Positions 48,763 through 60,654 of a stretch of DNA of 64,000 nt are shown here, piece after piece; the first letter of the stretch is position 1, and every line of letters starts with the position of its first letter. Under the pieces are notes generated by a model. That model did no database searches, had not been told where the DNA came from, and was given only the letters and a program-made list of their open reading frames with translations. This stretch comes from Taiwanofungus camphoratus (lineage: Eukaryota > Basidiomycota > Agaricomycetes > Polyporales > Taiwanofungaceae), in NCBI GenBank assembly GCA_003999685.1, contig CP021221.1:1736001-1800000 (forward strand). The letters run 5' to 3'. A program made the translations under genes and the position numbers.

Positions 48763-50122
48763 CGGTACCGGGCGACTCTTGGGTTTTTTGCATGGTTCGC
48801 ACTCCCATTTGTTCTCCCCTTCTTACCAAGGGTCGCCGGGTTCTTCCGCAAATACTTCTGAATCTGTTCTAGCCGGGTTTCACTTTCAATTTTTGGGTTA
48901 TCGGATCTGGGTCATATATGCTATTGCTGCTTACACTCGTTCAGATACCTTGCATTGACGTCTTGCACATTGTATTCACCACATACATTTTCCCTTTGCA
49001 CTGCCGACACCACTATTCCAACAATCTCGCATCCAGTTCCCTTCCTCCTTTCCTGCCTTTCCATTGCCCATTCTACACTGTTCACGCTACTGTATACTAT
49101 GAAATGCTTCAAGTTAGCATGGTCAGTCCTCTAGACGTATCCGCATACACGAGACGATATATCATTATGTCCTGCCTTTGGCACTTATGGTTACAATATA
49201 CGAGCTAACTATTGGGTGCTACGTGCATGTGTACGACACATCGAGTAGATGGGAATGCTATGACGAGATGTGCGGTTGTGGTCTGTTTGAGATTGTAAGA
49301 TGAGAACACTGTATGTTCTGAACCGAGCCAAGCCAGATGGCACATGACACATTCGGACCTCAGGCTGCTTCAAAGTGGACTGGGGCTGAATGTGGATCGG
49401 CGCTCCTACTTCGCGGGACGCTTATGGGAGAAAACAACGTAAACCCAAGAAAAGCGCCAGTGAAACAAAGGAGGCCTGAGCACCTGAGGTCCCTTCCATA
49501 CCACATTGCAACCGAGAGTATAAGGGACAGTTGGAGACTGCCATAGAGTTTGATGACCCTAGGTGCTAACAGCTTCCGGAAGACTCGTGCGGACGATTGT
49601 TATCGATCGCTGCACTCCAAACGTGACTACGGATGGCTGCGGCGGCTTCTAAAGCATCGCGGGGAGAAGTTTGCACCGTTGTGATGTGTTACGATATCTC
49701 CGCGAAAATGGCGAGACAGGAGCCGTTACTCCTGTCGCGGTGAGTGGGTCTCGAGCGGTGACTTGAAGTGGGAGGTGGGGATCGGTTCGCGGATCCATGT
49801 CGGGCGGGGAGATAAACGAACAAGCGCTGTTGGTCGCGGAGGGCAAGCGAAATGAGCGCGTGTTTCTCAGCGATGAGGGTGATTGATGCAGTACACGCTG
49901 CAGAGGGATGCCGACCCAGCCACTGGTGACTTGCCATAAAAGGAAGATTTACTCTTGGATAAGCAGGGATAAGCGGACTAGCAGCGGACTTGAGGACCGT
50001 CGGAGAGGACACGCCTCATCTCTCTCCTTCTTGTTCACTTTCTTCATCCTCACCACCATCGTTGTCTCGCATCCTGATTCTCAGAACCATCAGTCCTTGC
50101 TTTCGTGCTCGAGCGTGCTGTG
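48763..50122. other. Intergenic between SSK1 and the KDM3-like gene
   Basis: 1360 bp. Short frames (49337-49546 plus; 49649-50012 minus) have no family traits. The right third probably contains the promoter and a C/T-rich 5' leader (49990-50110). I see no RNA gene or repeat. Confidence 0.45.
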
Positions 50123-53100
50123 ATGAACAGCTTGCACGACCCCCACGTTCACAAACGCACCTCGATAAATGAGCTTCTCAATCCTATCGCGGCTACCCCT
50201 TCAGGCTCCCTCGATTCCACTTTCAATTCTAACCAGCTTCCCAGTCTCTCCGCCTTCATACAACCTGCCCACCCCCAGCATGTCCAGTCCAATACTGCCT
50301 CCGGGTATCCGCCATCAATGAGTTCTGGTTCGTCGTTCAGTCTACGGGCTGCCAGTTGGGATCATGCTACGAAGGATGATATGGCTGCACGACGGCCTGA
50401 ACCCGATCCTGCATCATGTCGTTACACTTCGGTTCCGTCCCATTCCATGTATCAGGACGCTTTTTCCAGACCCGCGAGACAAATAGAAGAGACGCCCAAT
50501 TACGGCATTGACGTCCCCACATGGCCAGGTTCTACCGAGACTGCTAATGCGTCTTATGGTCCACCTATGATATCCCCTATGTACTCCGACGAGCGCACTG
50601 GTAAGTTTTATATTTGCGAGTGACGTGCTTGTTCATGAACGTCGTCGTCGTTCATGTGCCAGCCATCTCTGGTGATTCTGTCTCAACGAGTCCGTTACTT
50701 GCTTGGCGCTTAGATTGTGTCACTCATACGACCCTGTCAGATTACCCTTCGCAGCAACAGTATGACCAAGACTTGACGGCACAGCAATACGCAACAAATG
50801 GTTACTTTTCCGTCATGTTGACAGATGCAAATTGTGTGATCTAACTATATCCTCGGTAGCCTGGCAGATGACTGAGAGAGCTTCTGTTCGACTTGCAGCG
50901 CGTGGGTCCTTGCCGCCACCGCCGCCAGCACAAGCGCCTCCTCAACGTGGCCAGCCGTCGCCTTCGGCATATTTTGGCCCTCCAATGAATGTCGCATTTA
51001 CCGCGGTTCCATTTGCGGTCCCTGCTCCAGTGACCACTCAGAAGAGGAGTCTGGAGCCGGCGGAAGAGGAAGCCGCCACATCAAAGTCAAAGAAGGCAAG
51101 AACGAAGACTAAATCTGCGGAGGGCAGCGGTAAGTTCAAATAGGGATTGTCATTACTTCCACTGATGCAGTGATACGTAATCTGTCACAGCCTCTTCAAG
51201 ACGTGGCTACAACGCGAAAAAACGCAGCGAGGCGGCTCAGATAGCGGCACAGAATGGTGTGTAGTTGTCTTACGTATTCCGATAACCACAAGGTGAACTT
51301 ACATGATCCGTGACGAAGCACAATTGATGCCTACAGTGTCGTATGCGCACGTAGACAAGGGTAAAGAGAAGGCTACCAACAGCAATGGTCAGTTGTTCTT
51401 TCGCGTACTGGATAATGATGAAAATTTTTGTCTAATCTTTACTCAAGCTTTAGGTACCATGAGAATCGTGTCTGATGACGGACAGCCCCATCCCGAAACT
51501 TCGGGTCCACTGCACCCTGAACTGCAGTTTGCGCGATGCATGTCAAATCGATATCGATCTGAGGAGTTCCCTCGGTGTGTCTCTTGCACTCGTCGGTGGG
51601 CTGGCGATACTTGTCGTTTTCAAGGGATCCGTTTTTTCCTGAAGAATGACAAGAAAAATATCGTTGGCATCAGTTTTGTGGAAAGTCAAAAGCCAGATGC
51701 GCCCAGTATGAACTTCCCTCACAAGTGGAATATCGAGCTGCAAAGATCGCATTTGAGACGGATCAAGGTAACACCATCGTTTCATATCTCATTGTTGAGG
51801 CCATGTTAATGGATTCTCCAGCGAACAGTTGCGCAAGCTTTGCTACCAACGTTGAAACAGGAGTTCCAGCATCTTGGGCTAAATGAAATCATTCGACGAC
51901 CGCGAGAAAGCGAAGTCCGGGCTACTTGCGGTACACGATTCACCTTACGTGCCCGAATGTTACTCATGCATCAGATAGATACCTGCATGACTTCGATTTT
52001 CTCGAGTAGCTGGATGTGTCGGTTATGCGGCCGCGAGGCTTGCGCCGAATGTTTCGAGCAAGTAAAGGAGCTCACTATTGATAAGACCGGAGTTCCGGAG
52101 GCAGAATTAGCTGCTTTGCAAGCGCGGCGCGAGAGGCATGCGCATATTAATCCGTTCTTCCTTTCCTGTACGAAGCGCAATGAACATCAAGCTAAGGACT
52201 TTTCTCCAATGTCACGCTTTTGCAAAGCGGAGCTGGCGCAGGCGATCACCGAGATGGAGGCCCTGCTCGCTGAATCGGATCAGGATGCGCTGCCTCCAGA
52301 GCTCGGTGTCATCGATCCTTCTCTAGCTTCTTCAAGCGTAAATTCAGCAGGCTGGTCTGCATCGTCGACGATCCCGCATGGAGCTCACGGCCCTAGCCTA
52401 GACTTCTCTACACCTCGTCCCTTCGCAGACAGCACTCACCCTGGCATTCCTCCTGATCCATCCACATTTGCCAGCCCAGGGGTAGTCGAAGCGCCCCAGT
52501 CTTCCACGAATTTAATTCCCTCCCACGAGACAATACGTTTCCTGGATTCCGAACTCACTGATGATAAGTTCAGGAGAGTATGGGTCAAGGGGGAGCCTCT
52601 TGTTATCACCGGTCTTCTGCCGAAATTTCACGTCCAGTGGACTCCCGAGTATTTCAGGAACAAATATGGCACACAAAGTTGCTTGATTCTGGAGTGCCAG
52701 ACAGATCAGAACAAGCGCGTGACTGTTGGTGAATTCTTTGGATGGTTCGGCAAGTATGAGGGAAGGCGAGACTGTTGGAAGCTCAAAGTAATATATAATT
52801 CTTGTTTCCAGCGCTGAACTCATCTTTGATGCCTTGTTTTTGTAGGATTGGCCGCCATCGACTGATTTCAGGACGGCCTTCCCGGAGCTATATGACGATT
52901 TTAGTCAAGCAACTCCCGTGCCGAACTATGTCAGGCGTGACGGAGTTTTGAATCTTGCGTCCCATTTCCCCAGTAACACAGTTGCACCTGACCTTGGTAA
53001 CATTACTCAACTTGGAAGAGGTCTCGTCAGTATTCGCTGATCGTGTCATGTGCAGGTCCAAAGATGTACAATGCTATGGCATCATTTGAATCTCAGGGCA

Positions 53101-53679
53101 GCAAGGGTTCGACTAGGCTACACATGGACATGGCGGACGCTGTTAATATCATGCTGTACGCCGCTTTGACGCCAGATGGTCGACCTGGATGCGCTGCTTG
53201 GGACTTGTTTAAGGCGGAAGACTCGCCAAAGTTGCGCAAATTCCTCCGAAGGAAGTTCAAGGGGCTATTCCAGCATGACCCAATCCACTCCCAACAATTC
53301 TATTTAGATGCTTCTATTCGACAGGAATTATACAAAGAACATGGAGTGAAAAGCCATCGAATATATCAGAGGCCTGGGGAAGCTGTATTCATTCCTGCTG
53401 GATGTGCGCATCAGGTGAGCCAATCAGAATTGATGTCGACGAGGATCGCAGGCTTATTTGATATTTTCTTCGAAGGTCTGCAATCTAGCGGATTGTATCA
53501 AGGTTGCAAGTGATTTCGTTAGCCCTGAGAATATTTCGCGCTGTGAAATGCTTACTCGAGAGTTCCGCGAGCAGAATCAATCAATGGCCTGGAAGGAGGA
53601 TGTTCTGCAGCTCAGAACGATGATGTGGTTCGCTTGGCTATCATGTCGTCGTCAGGAAAAAGAAATGGAAAATGAATGA
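50123..53679 (+). CDS. KDM3/JMJD1-like JmjC histone demethylase (possible one-base slip)
   Basis: Eleven exons, roughly 1000 residues. The disordered N-terminus contains the basic block RRGYNAKKRSEAAQ. Cys-rich modules follow: CVSCTRRWAGDTCRF, and a second C-x2-C...C-x2-C array, CDTCMTSIFSSSWMCRLC then CAECFE, typical of KDM3. The JmjC domain runs from VWVKGEPLVITGLL to the end, with STRLHMDMADAVNIMLYA (iron ligands His and Asp) and AVFIPAGCAHQVCNLADCIK (third iron ligand His). The family removes methyl groups from H3K9. At 51823-51842 the expected RTVAQALLPTLK needs one more T than the sequence shows. The alternative is an unusual 33-nt intron ending at 51800, which keeps the frame but gives AMLMDSPANSCASLLPT. 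Confidence 0.85.
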
Positions 53680-54121
53680 ACAAACGTCGCTAATTTTGTC
53701 ATTGTTTACTTGAGCCGGTACTCTACTTACACCCATGTCTATTCAACTTGCGTCTTCTCGCGGCTGCGACTACATCAATCGCTGTTCTTGTATTCTTTAT
53801 TCCTTTGACATTGCTTCATTGGATTATTGGACAGGATATATACTTTGTAATTGCTATCGATGATCGTGAAATATCTCCCGTAATTTGAAATTGCTGTGAA
53901 TGCTTCACGTCGTCCTGGATGTATGGACGAGCCCGGCGGGATAGTGCTAAAGAATTGAAGAACAAGCGCATCGCTTACTGTATCATGACTGGAATTGCTT
54001 TACGGTAAGCATTGCTCAGCATGTTCATGAAGGCTAACAATGCTATGGATAGTCCATTAAATGGGCAGGATAAATTGTGAGCGGAACTAACAACCAGCGA
54101 AAATGTCACGAGCGCGCTATC
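53680..54121. other. Intergenic, converging 3' ends
   Basis: 442 bp of AT-rich 3' flank between the KDM3-like and P-loop ATPase genes. No feature supported. Confidence 0.5.
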
Positions 54122-56167
54122 AAACATCCACCACCAATACTGAGGCACCTCCATCTGCGGTGATACGACGGCGGGATTTGATCAGCAAATAACGGCGACC
54201 GAATTGACACAAGTGTCTGTTGCTAAACATTTCCTGACTCGAACGTGACTTGTTGATAAGCACACCAAGTCCAGCAGGGGCGAGGACAATAGCCTGTCCT
54301 GTCTAGGTCCAAACACAATCACTGCAGGTCAAATGCCGAGAAATTTTGGACATACCTTGAGCCTCACGATTTGATCAAAAGCCGCATCATCAGACAGATT
54401 GGCAGACACATGTTTAGCAACATGCTCCCACCAAGCTGGGGACGAGAACCTATGCAAAATCGCAACACTGCACAGGTCAAGAAGCACTGGAGGTACCACG
54501 GTCGGCTCTACAGACCACTCAGAATAAGCTATGGATAGTGCATGTGGCATGTGAACTTTCACCCTGAGTACTGATGACTACTCGCATAGCCAAATGTCGC
54601 TGTTGGCGTATCAGTGACAGCAATGCCTTAGTTAGACCAGATTGTCCCTTATTAGCGGCCAAATACTTGAAGATGGTTCTCAGTTAACGATAGGGCTAAA
54701 GGCTATAGGCGACATACTTTGTGTGCTTCGTCCACAACAAGCACTTTCCCCGTACCAACCTCAGCTCTAACGAAGAGGCGAGTGACTATCTCAAACAAAC
54801 CACATGCTGCGGCTGGGTCTACAAAAGGGTCGGAGAGATCAACAATAGTCAAACGACCTTCCTCAAAACGCTTCGCTTTAGGCTTGCGGCTGGTATCAAC
54901 GAAAGCATCCAAAAGGGCCATTCGCTGCTTAAGGCCAGCTTTCTGAGCTGGATTGAAATCGCGGTTGAGTTCCTCCAACCGCTGTTCAAAGGCCACGTAA
55001 GAAAATTGTTCGCCAAGGTCACGCACGACCGACTAGAATTGCAATGAATCACCGCAGTGGACACACGAGAAGAACACACTTACGAGAACAGTCTGCATGT
55101 AAAGCGGTGCAGAATCTGATGAGCCCACCGCCATCATAGACAGGAGTGCTTCAGCATCCAGTTCTTTTCCCGAAAACAACAACGGCTCGACCGTAATGTT
55201 CTTGCCTAACGGCGCATATACCTTCTTCATCGTCTGCAGTGATGAGCGAGAGACAAATACAGTGACTGGTGGTGACCTGACATGGCTCAAATTTGCACAA
55301 CCTAGCCAAGCGGTCTCATTCGGGCGAGAGCTGGGTCCTCCTTCACCGAAATGGAGGACAAGAGCCGAAAGTGGCTTTTGAGAGGCACCTATGGGAGAGT
55401 AACCAGTGATCAACATATTCTCCAGTATCACGGAGACGGTATGGGATTTTCCCGATCCCTGAACGCCGCACACAAGAGCCGAAAGAGGGGCATTCTGGAG
55501 CCATGGCATGAGATAATGGGTGCAAATGGTCTCGTAGAGGGAAAACATTACCGTATTGATGTATAATCGGGGATCATGCGGAGATTCCGATCCGGTCTTG
55601 TCGCTGGGAGCAAATAAGAACTGACGAAAACAAAGATGACGAAACGCACTAACTGGATCGAAATGACAGCCCCCAACACTCCGTATTGAGACGGTCTTTC
55701 GAAAAGCCCAGTCGAAAGGTATGCATCACGGGTCAAGAGTGGGGCAGTTTTGACTTCATGATCTCCAGCCTCGTCAGACTCAGGGCTCGTGTAATCCATC
55801 AGTTGGAATTCCTCCTAACATAGCAGAATCAGGATTAGGCACGATAGCTACGAGGGGCGCAGATAGAACAATGCCATTCTCACCACCGCGCCAAATGAAA
55901 GTCCATTCTCAGTAGTGACATGATTGTCGGGCTTAATATAAGGTTCATTATCAATGTCTCGGGTTGTAGGGGTGCTAATGGGTAAACCCATACGGTCATG
56001 GTTCTAGAAATTGGAGATGGGATTGACTCTGTGCCAAACTTGAATAGACTTTCGAATTCTGACATCTGTTAATACAATATTCAGCCAAGGATCAACATAA
56101 AGGTGGCTCAACGCCATACTCTACCAGCACCCGTAGTGTGAGAATGATTTGGTCGGTCAATATCCAT
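54122..56167 (-). CDS. P-loop ATPase resembling the HerA/FtsK superfamily
   Basis: Minus-strand gene with about nine exons. An acidic, polar N-terminus (MDIDRPNHSHTTGA...) precedes the ATPase. SALVCGVQGSGKSHTVSVIL is a clear Walker A with GSGKSH. Later GKVLVVDEAHK is a Walker B with DEAH. After another splice comes SLIRQQRHLAMRVVISTQEP, then VVPPVLLDLCSVAILHRFSS. An exposed -STQ-P- followed by a hydrophobic strand and -HRF- is the sensor region of HerA/VirB4/FtsK-type DNA translocases. The C-terminus IVLAPAGLGVLI ... YLLIKSRRRIT is conserved-looking. I recognise the fold class, not a named protein. Exon borders near 55620 and 56000 are uncertain. Stop at 54122-54124; start ATG at 56165-56167. 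Confidence 0.72.
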
Positions 56168-56844
56168 CGGATTCAGTACAGCCAGTAAGTTCGCGCGATT
56201 GAGTAGATTTGCGGAGTGTGGACGGCCTCTGCACAGCTACCCGATGGTCTCTTCCACCAGTCTAGTCAAGCTTTATAAAGCATGCCAGAGGCACTTACGG
56301 ATAACTGCACCTTTAGTAATAGCACTCGCCATACGACGTGCATGGAATCTCTCCTTGGCCTACCTTGGTGCGCAGCCGGTTGTTCACCGTGATCGCAGTC
56401 CCAGCAACTTCTAGTTTAACGTGTGTCAGACGGTGAATTGGTCAAGGAAACCTTGTTGCAAACTACATGCACATACGAGAGCACACGCACGTACGTGCTG
56501 AAACCGAACATGAAGCATTGCAAACACCCCAGAAGCATTTCGTAAACGACATCAGCACGTTGGAAAAGTTTCACATATATAGCCTCTTGAGAACGAGCTC
56601 TGAGAGGTGCATAGTTGGTCCATGGTCTAGCCCGAGTTGGGGCTTAACGTTCAACACACAAGCCTGGGAGTGGACACTGTTCGACCTCAGCCGAGGAATT
56701 CAAAATCGCGATCGGCGGCGTGCTCACGTGCGTGCAGTAGCACCCGATCTGGGAAGGGCGGAAGATCCCACTGGTCGCCTCCATCGTCTCTGCTACTTGC
56801 CTTGTCAGTCGGACACACGCTTGTGTCTTGCAACTGTGCACACC
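56168..56844. other. Divergent intergenic region, P-loop ATPase / RRP8
   Basis: 677 bp between two divergent starts. The plus-strand frame of RRP8 is open back to 56467, but family alignment supports the later ATG. No repeat or RNA gene seen. Confidence 0.45.
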
Positions 56845-58261
56845 ATGCCTTTGTTCGATGTTCCAGGATGGAACGTTTCCGGTGCGCCTGTAACAGAGTC
56901 TCAACCCTCCAAAAAGCGCAAACGTGGAAGGGACGAGGACAAGGTCCAATCTGCCGAAATAAACTTTGAAAAACTAATGGAGAAACTCGATGCGCAGGCG
57001 AGCGGCGCTGACCATCCCTCAAAGAAGAAGAAAAAGCCAAAGCCGCAGCGCTCCGCAGCTGGATCGAATGTTCACAACAAGATGGCTCATACACGACAAG
57101 ATGGTGCGGAACCTAAGCAGAAGCGGATAGAACGAAAGCAGAAGGCGACTACGCCTCGAGGCGCGTCTGCAGTTCAGAGCGAGTCAGGGCTCTCCGAGAA
57201 GAAGGGTAAGAAGAGCAAGGTTGAGCACGCAAAACTCGCTGATTCCCAGCATGTGCCAAACCCGAATGTGCATGGCAGGGATCACGAGCCAAAAGACGGC
57301 CTCACCGTGCTGCAGGCTGGCATGAAGAACAGCTTGGATGGCGCTCGATTCAGGTACCCGAAATTATTTTCCTGTCCTTCTCTCGTGTCTAAACATGCGC
57401 AGATGGATCAACGAAGTGCTGTACAAGTCAGATAGCCAACATGCACACCAGATGATGCGAGAGAACCCGAAGGTCTATGAGGAGGCACGTTCACCTTCTT
57501 TAGCATCACCCTTCTGATTCGCGCTGATAACACGTACATCCGTGCAGTACCATACCGGCTTCCGTCATCAGGTCCACTCGTGGCCAACCAACCCCGTGTC
57601 CCATTACATCTCTTCGCTATCGTCATACTCGCCGAGAACAGTCATCGCGGACCTAGGATGCGGCGACGCTGCTCTCGCGCGCGCACTCGTTCCGCACGGC
57701 ATGACTGTGTTGTCCTTCGATCTCGTATCAGACGGCGTGTACATAGTGGAAGCGGACACCTGTGGGAAGTTGCCGCTTCCCGGGTCTGAAGACACAGAAG
57801 CAGTAGAGTCAGGTGAAGGCGAGGGAAGCGTAGTCGATGTAGTCGTCTGTGCGCTCAGTTTAATGGGTACGAACTGGCCGAATTGTGTACGCGAGGCGTG
57901 GAGAATTCTTAAGCCAGGGTTTGTTTTTCCCTCGCGATTTCGAAACACGCTCTGACATGCTCTGAATGCCACTTCCTTTCTCCAGTGGCGAGCTCAAGAT
58001 CGCTGAGGTTACCAGTCGGTTCATGGATGTTGAGGAATTCGCGTCATTAATTAGCTCGATTGGTTTTCGGCTGAAGTCCAAGGTACGCCTCATGGTTAAG
58101 CGAATAACAAGGGCTCACGACTTTTCCAGGATGATCGCAATACCCATTTCACGCTTTTTGATTTCAAGAAGGTTGCCAGGAAGGCGAAGAGTGAGAAAGA
58201 GTGGAACAAACTACTATCACGCGGCAGCATACTCAAGCCATGTGAATATAAGCGTCGCTGA
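56845..58261 (+). CDS. RRP8: rRNA methyltransferase RRP8
   Basis: Nucleolar SAM-dependent enzyme that makes m1A in 25S rRNA (helix 25.1). Five exons (56845-57353, 57403-57484, 57548-57918, 57986-58082, 58130-58261) give 396 residues. The basic N-terminus (KKRKRGRDED, KKKKKPKPQR) leads into LTVLQAGMKNSLDGARFRWI, KVYEEYHTGFRHQVHSWPTN and VIADLGCGDAALARAL (SAM motif I). FDLVSDGVYIVEADTCGKLP, VVVCALSLMGTNWPNCVREA and WRILKPGGELKIAEVTSRF follow, with THFTLFDFKKVARK near the end. Intron 2 (57485-57547) must be GC-AG: the invariant YEEYHTGF is only formed by cutting after GAGGAG, where the donor reads GCACGT. A longer upstream frame is ignored because MPLFDVPGWNVSG is the usual start. Confidence 0.93.
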
Positions 58262-58486
58262 GGTGTATGGCGAACCTTTCTTCCTTTCGATCAATGCCTT
58301 TCGTGTGCAGTAAAAGCTTACGAAATGAGTTTTCGATGAGGCGCCACCATTCGTCACGGCAATATACAATTTTTGTGGATGATACGGAAGCATCGGAATT
58401 CCAGGCCCATTACTTCGACGCCGACTATAGATCAAACAACTAACGTACACAAGCAAGTCTTCTCTTCGTGTTTCCCAACACAACTT

Positions 58487-59889
58487 TTACTGTCTGGGAG
58501 GAACCACAAGCGTGCGTTCCTCCTTCGCGCTCTTGTGTGCTAGCTCGATGAGCTCGATGACTTGCGCCGATTCCTCCCACTTCACGGCTTGTTCCTTTCC
58601 CTCTCGGATAGTTGCTGCAAGGTCCACGAAGAGGCCTGCATAGTCGCCCTTCTCCGTTGATGGCCATCTGTGTAGTGAACCGTGAGAAGTGAAAGAAAAC
58701 ACCAGTGAGGGATTGAAGGAACGCGCACGTCGACTTCACAACCTCGCCGCTTGGCGTGAGGTTCTCAAGGGTGCCCCAAATTGCCTCCGGCTCCTGGCCA
58801 TATGTCGCGGACTGCACGATCTCGACTGGTGCGGGAATAACCTTGAGCTGGTCTTCCTGCACGTCGACTCCGAACTTGGTATATGTGCCATTGAGGCCGC
58901 GCACGACGTAGCGGACTTGTTGCGAGCGCACAGAGAGGATGTGCCCGCGCAAAATGGCAGTGAAAGAGGTGGGCTGGAGACCGCTGGTCGCGGGGCGGGG
59001 CGGGTAGTGCAGGAGAATTGTGAACTGTGCGAGGGCAAGCAGTCCATCGGCGACGATGCCTAGCAAGGGATACGCAAATGTGCGCTCACCGAGTCATCCA
59101 CCTCCTTGCTCCCAATGCCCCTCACGTTCTCGATCACCGCCATGATCTTTGTCGGGCGTCCGAAGAGCACGAGCGCCTGGTCGATGAGGTGCGCGCCGAG
59201 ATCATATGTCTGCCCATTTGCAGGGAGGGGAAGGTCTTTCCATGTATTCTTGAGTGAGTTGCGATAGCGGTCGAAGCTGCATGAGATCGATCAGGTTCTG
59301 TGCTAAGACACAAAGAAATCGACGAGGTCTTCACCGTGACTCGAACTCGACGAGTGTGCCGAGGGACTTTGGGTCTGTCGGTGGTAGGTCAAGGAGCTTG
59401 CGGAGGGTGAGGAAGTCCGAATCCCATCTGCGGTTCTGGAAGGGATACAGGACCACGCCCTTGGACTTTGCGAGCGCGCCTAATTCGTATGCCTGAGCAG
59501 CTGTCGCGGTGACGGGCTTATCGACAAGAACTAACGCACAGCAGGTGAGCTCTGCTGACTGCGAGGACGGAGTGCCAGTGCATACCATGCTTCCCTGCCT
59601 CCAATGCCTTCTTCGCGAGCTCGTAGTGCGTCTCACTCGGGGTGCTGATGAAGATCAGCTCGAGCTCCGGGTCGCTCAGAACCTGGTCGTAAGTGTTATA
59701 GATCTTGACATCCTTGGCTGCTTCAGGCCCGAAGCGCGCTGCGAGTTTGCCTCCAGGAGCGGTGGGGTGGCGTTCGAGAACAGCATGCAGCTTGAAGTAT
59801 TGTGGGAGCGCAAGGACGAAGGGTATGTGGAAAGTGAGGCCGCCGAGACCAACACCGAGGACACATGACTTGATGGGTTGAAAGGACAT
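58487..59889 (-). CDS. Gfo/Idh/MocA-family oxidoreductase, tandem copy A
   Basis: Five exons (59586-59889, 59335-59530, 59090-59276, 58729-59024, 58487-58677) give 390-odd residues. The Rossmann N-terminus is KSCVLGVGLGGLTFHIPFVL (GxGxxG), then a Gfo/Idh/MocA body with IFISTPSETHYELAKKALEA, VLVDKPVTATAAQAYELGAL (catalytic Lys in DKP, where many members have EKP) and PFQNRRWDSDFLTLRKLL. TYDLGAHLIDQALVLFGRP carries the active-site His. It ends EERTLVVPPRQ. The family moves hydride between NAD(P) and sugars, polyols or similar; closest in style to bacterial YhhX/YdgJ-type enzymes. The substrate is unknown. The paralog lies 765 bp away in the same orientation. Confidence 0.88.
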
Positions 59890-60654
59890 CTCGAGGCTAT
59901 GAGCTACTCAGTCTGAAGACGAAGGACATTCAAAGACATACCAGTGAGAAAGATTTTATGGATGGGCCAGGATCCGGGGACGATGAGCGGGAGACCGGGC
60001 CGAGGACTATCAGTCGCTGACCCAGCACATTCTGCACCGACTTGTTGCGGAATCATCATGGGCGCTCGTGATGCCGTGCGGGACGCCGTCGACGATCCAG
60101 ACGCGCATCTGGACAGCGACGAGCACGACAATGCGGAAGACAGCCGCGACCAGTGGCGATGTCCTGGCGCCTAGCCTCCGAGCCATTTACGGGATATCAG
60201 TTGCCTTATTGGGAGTGAACATCATGATTCGATAAATCGCGGGATCGACTGCAACCTAATCGATTAGCCGCTCTGGACGCCTGCCGTGTCCATCTCAGCA
60301 GACGGGACTCCCCTTCGAAAACCACCTAGTAGTCAATTTGTAGCCTCTTGCATAACCAGTGAAAACATACTCAAAGTCGTCAATCAAAAGTGAACACAGA
60401 TGTGATGTCTTTCTTGGCTCGCTCTCAGCTCGACACTATCGCAACACCGGTGACGAACACGACAGATGCGACTTGGCCTAAAAGAGCAAGATAAATCGGC
60501 GCAATGACAACATGCTATTATACAGCATGTGATAAGTGATTGTCGCGCACAACATTGACGCGAATGCATGCATACCATTCCAATATCTTCAAGCTCATAA
60601 TAGCTTACACTCATCACTCGCAAGCGGTCAATCCAAGGCCACCGCGCCCAAGCC
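59890..60654. other. Spacer between tandem oxidoreductase genes
   Basis: 765 bp serving as 3' flank of copy B and promoter of copy A. I found no gene, RNA or conserved repeat of the spacer itself. Confidence 0.45.

Noticed and set aside
56467-56844. 126-residue N-terminal extension of RRP8
   Set aside because: The frame is open, but RRP8 proteins normally begin just before the MPLFDVPGW-like start, and the extension is compositionally unlike protein (rich in chance His/Arg/Cys).
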